Below are positions 5,309 through 6,996 of a DNA stretch of 6,996 nucleotides, in pieces. The notes beneath the pieces are model-generated. The model was not told the DNA's origin. It saw only the letters and a list, made by a program, of their open reading frames with translations, and ran no database searches. The translations under genes and the position numbers were made by a program. Every line of letters begins with the position of its first letter. Positions within the stretch are counted from its first letter, which is position 1. Source of the DNA: Euryarchaeota archaeon UBA226 (GTDB taxonomy: Archaea > Thermoplasmatota > Poseidoniia > Poseidoniales > Poseidoniaceae); NCBI GenBank assembly GCA_002505935.1, contig DAWL01000156.1:1-6996 (forward strand), in the 5' to 3' direction.

Positions 5309-6829
5309 CTATGAACTGCCATTATAGTGTTCATGTTCCATGGCGTCCTCTGCTGCCATAAACCTGTCATATTCAATATGGAATGTCCTTTTTTGAACAT
5401 GGCACGTCTCACAGTTGTTAGCGCCCTGGCTATGGAATTCCAATTCCTTGTCTTGATTTTGTCCCATTGTATCGCCGTGAGTTTCTGCTGTAAACTCCAA
5501 GGAAATTGGAAACATGTTCTTGTTTAATGGTGCTGTTTCCACGCAGGAATCCGCATCATCCTCATCATGAAAAATTAAGTCTTGGCAATTGGGGTTTCCA
5601 TCGAACCAGTTTTCAAAGTCATCATTGCCTTCGTTGAACACAGAAAAGCCATTATTACTGCCATCACAATCTAGACTTCCGCTTTCTTCTTGTCCATTAT
5701 TAGCACTAATAGTCCAATGAAGAATGTCTGTTTCTTCCTGCGCGTTCGGTGCTCCTGTTTCGCCATTACCTCCATCATCACAGACAATATCTACATCAAA
5801 TCTCTGCCAAGAAGGAACCTGTTCCTCACCACCTTCGAAAAACAAAAAGCTCACAGAATCACCATCACTGAGAGTTTCTTCTATAGATCCAAGCCAATCC
5901 TCATCATATTCTACTCCGATAGAGATCCATGGAATCAGAACATTGTCTTGGTCATCATCATCACCGTCGTCTTTGACAGAGTTCTGAGAGTTGTCGGAGT
6001 AGAAATATACCGAGGCAACCCCTTGGCCCACTCCAGAAAGAACAAGTAAACCAGCAAGCATGATTACAATTGTAGCATTCAGGCGGACTGATGGTTGGTA
6101 TTGTCGTATTTCCAACTCGGAAAAACCTCCATTTAGAGGCAATAATTTGTTGATGGGCAAATCTTGACACCATGCAAGAATAAATGGCACAATTAGCAGG
6201 AAAATCCCTGCAACAATACATACTAAGAAACCAGTTGTGACACCAAATCCATTCGATTTGAATCCATCACCGCCTATGTCTACGAACTCGGCGAAATTAC
6301 CACCAAATATAATCCAATTAAACCATCCAGCATTGATCAATGCTGCCGCAAGACCGCATAGAATTATCCCACCTCCATGTGCTGTATCATTAGCTTTGAA
6401 TGCGCCAATGAGTACCATAAGGAAGCCGAGAATAGCGACAAAGAATCCAATCCACAAAGCGATTGAGGTCGACTTCCCAGTACTATGCCATTCATCCCAA
6501 TCCATGTCTAGAAATTGGCGCTCACGGTGTGCGTTCTCCTCAACGTATTCTTCCAAGGTGATGGTTTCTTCTGTTTCCTCACCATCGTTTGAAGCCATAG
6601 TAGTCATGTCTGTAAGTCCAAAGGAAACGGCCATGGAGATCTTTGGAAGATCAAATCCCCAGAGCTCCGCTAGTTCCCGGTCTTCCGCCGTATACTCAAC
6701 TTCAGCAGACATACTCGCCCAATCTGAATTCAACGATAATTGGATCAAAATACAAGAGAGGAGAAGGAGAACAAGTGAGCCGACCAAAGGTCCAGTGCGA
6801 ATTCCTTGCACTTCTTCTCTACCCGTCAT
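5309..6829 (-). CDS. Five-helix membrane protein with acidic, cysteine-containing exported C-terminal domain
   Basis: I do not recognise a family. The protein has 506 residues with membrane segments near 13-34, 121-143, 152-175, 196-220 and 250-276. Loop charges fit a cytoplasmic N-terminus, an acidic exported loop at 35-120, a basic cytoplasmic loop at 221-249, and an exported C-terminal domain from about 277 to 506. That domain is very rich in Asp, Glu, Asn and Gly (a run of acidic residues near 287-295). It has six cysteines, at 350, 388, 415, 429, 473 and 476. The last two form CETCH (473-477), which matches the CXXCH haem c motif, but six cysteines could equally make three disulfides. 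ATG at 6829 gives a complete first helix. No ribosome binding site is seen before it, and a TATA-like box is placed for a leaderless transcript. It is convergent with bud32 and bracketed by repeats. Surface sensing, binding or redox roles are all guesses. Confidence 0.8.
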   Translation of the reverse strand: MTGREEVQGIRTGPLVGSLVLLLLSCILIQLSLNSDWASMSAEVEYTAEDRELAELWGFDLPKISMAVSFGLTDMTTMASNDGEETEETITLEEYVEENAHRERQFLDMDWDEWHSTGKSTSIALWIGFFVAILGFLMVLIGAFKANDTAHGGGIILCGLAAALINAGWFNWIIFGGNFAEFVDIGGDGFKSNGFGVTTGFLVCIVAGIFLLIVPFILAWCQDLPINKLLPLNGGFSELEIRQYQPSVRLNATIVIMLAGLLVLSGVGQGVASVYFYSDNSQNSVKDDGDDDDQDNVLIPWISIGVEYDEDWLGSIEETLSDGDSVSFLFFEGGEEQVPSWQRFDVDIVCDDGGNGETGAPNAQEETDILHWTISANNGQEESGSLDCDGSNNGFSVFNEGNDDFENWFDGNPNCQDLIFHDEDDADSCVETAPLNKNMFPISLEFTAETHGDTMGQNQDKELEFHSQGANNCETCHVQKRTFHIEYDRFMAAEDAMEHEHYNGSS

Positions 6830-6835
6830 GTATAG

Positions 6836-6850
6836 TAGATAGGCTATCTA
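6836..6850. promoter_or_regulatory. Perfect 15-nt palindrome, operator-like
   Basis: TAGATAG and CTATCTA flank a single central base at 6843. The palindrome lies 7 to 21 nt upstream of the ATG at 6829, between the start codon and the TATA-like box. This is where a repressor would block initiation. Inference from position and symmetry only. Confidence 0.5.
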
Positions 6851-6851
6851 T

Positions 6852-6858
6852 CCATAAA
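6852..6858 (-). promoter_or_regulatory. TATA-like box for the minus-strand membrane gene
   Basis: On the minus strand it reads TTTATGG, centred about 26 nt upstream of the ATG. That is the normal archaeal spacing from TATA box to transcription start, so transcription would begin at or beside the ATG and give a leaderless mRNA. The absence of any GGAG-like site before this start agrees. Confidence 0.45.
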
Positions 6859-6888
6859 CCATCTCCCGACACCACTCCTGAGCGGCCG

Positions 6889-6924
6889 AGCACAAGGTGC
6901 AGGATTGTGCTTGCCTAAGCACAA
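6889..6924. repeat. Triple half-site: AGCACAA / TTGTGCTT / AAGCACAA
   Basis: AGCACAA (6889-6895) pairs perfectly with TTGTGCT (6905-6911) around GGTGCAGGA. TTGTGCTT (6905-6912) also pairs perfectly with AAGCACAA (6917-6924) around GCCT. The two hairpins are mutually exclusive. Order and spacing parallel 5185-5224. It is preceded by TGAGCGG (6879-6885), as in the 39-nt repeat. It lies upstream of the membrane gene's promoter. Confidence 0.75.
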
Positions 6925-6945
6925 AATGAACACTTCACCGAGTGC

Positions 6946-6971
6946 CCGCTCACAGGGTGCAGAGTGAGCGG
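6946..6971. repeat. Inverted repeat CCGCTCAC/GTGAGCGG
   Basis: Perfect 8-bp arms around the 10-nt loop AGGGTGCAGA. It overlaps the right copy of the 39-nt direct repeat and shows a fuller stem than the left copy. Confidence 0.7.
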
Positions 6972-6988
6972 CAATTTTCTCAAGCACA
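6950..6988. repeat. 39-nt direct repeat, right copy
   Basis: It has the same sequence as 5151-5189 except at two positions (C for T after GAGCGG, and A for C after TTTTCTCA). It sits 1,799 nt from the left copy in the same orientation, and the membrane gene is the only gene between them. The window ends 8 nt after it, so what follows cannot be seen. Confidence 0.85.
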
Positions 6989-6996
6989 TTCACGCA

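Noticed and set aside
6237..6842. Plus-strand open frame of 201 codons
   Set aside because: Antisense to the membrane-protein gene, whose translation has clean helices and charge topology; the plus-strand product is Ser/Pro-rich with no motif.
5151..6996. CRISPR array
   Set aside because: Only two full repeat copies, separated by 1.8 kb including a gene; no regular spacers and no cas genes.

Overview
The window looks archaeal and best fits a marine planktonic euryarchaeon such as Marine Group II (Poseidoniales). This is inference from gene content and signals, not a phylogenetic result. The support is a stand-alone KEOPS kinase Bud32, TTG starts preceded by GAGG-type ribosome binding sites, one apparently leaderless promoter with an archaeal TATA-like box, and a membrane protein with a very acidic exported domain.

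Layout: (1) The 3' part of an Mrp/NBP35 (ApbC)-family P-loop ATPase (1-706, +) is followed after 9 nt by a DUF971 protein (716-1066, +). Together they mirror the Mrp plus DUF971 domain order of the plant Fe-S protein HCF101. (2) After a 98-nt gap with a perfect hairpin comes a 700-residue membrane protein (1165-3267, +) that joins a PAP2/inositol-phosphorylceramide-synthase-like domain to a large exported beta-propeller-like domain. (3) It runs tail to tail, overlapping by 15 nt, into quinolinate synthase nadA (3253-4404, -). (4) Bud32 (4479-5150, +) is divergent from nadA. (5) Bud32 faces a convergent 506-residue five-helix membrane protein (5309-6829, -) of unknown function, with a six-cysteine, acidic exported domain that contains one CXXCH motif. 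This gene is bracketed by two intergenic regions (5151-5308 and 6830-6996) full of related repeats: a 39-nt direct repeat with two mismatches, recurrent AGCACAA/TTGTGCT half-sites in the same order, and hairpins sharing a GGTGCAG loop.

How the genes relate: Mrp and DUF971 very probably act together in Fe-S cluster or metal handling. NadA is itself a [4Fe-4S] enzyme and a plausible client, but nothing in the sequence ties its regulation to them. The other genes are housekeeping (t6A tRNA modification, NAD synthesis) or envelope functions and form no evident single pathway.

Most noteworthy: the Mrp homologue has lost the cluster-binding CXXC and carries an Ig-like-looking insertion in its place; DUF971 has a four-cysteine version of a site that is usually Cys3His; and the repeat system around the last gene suggests a cassette-like or regulated locus.
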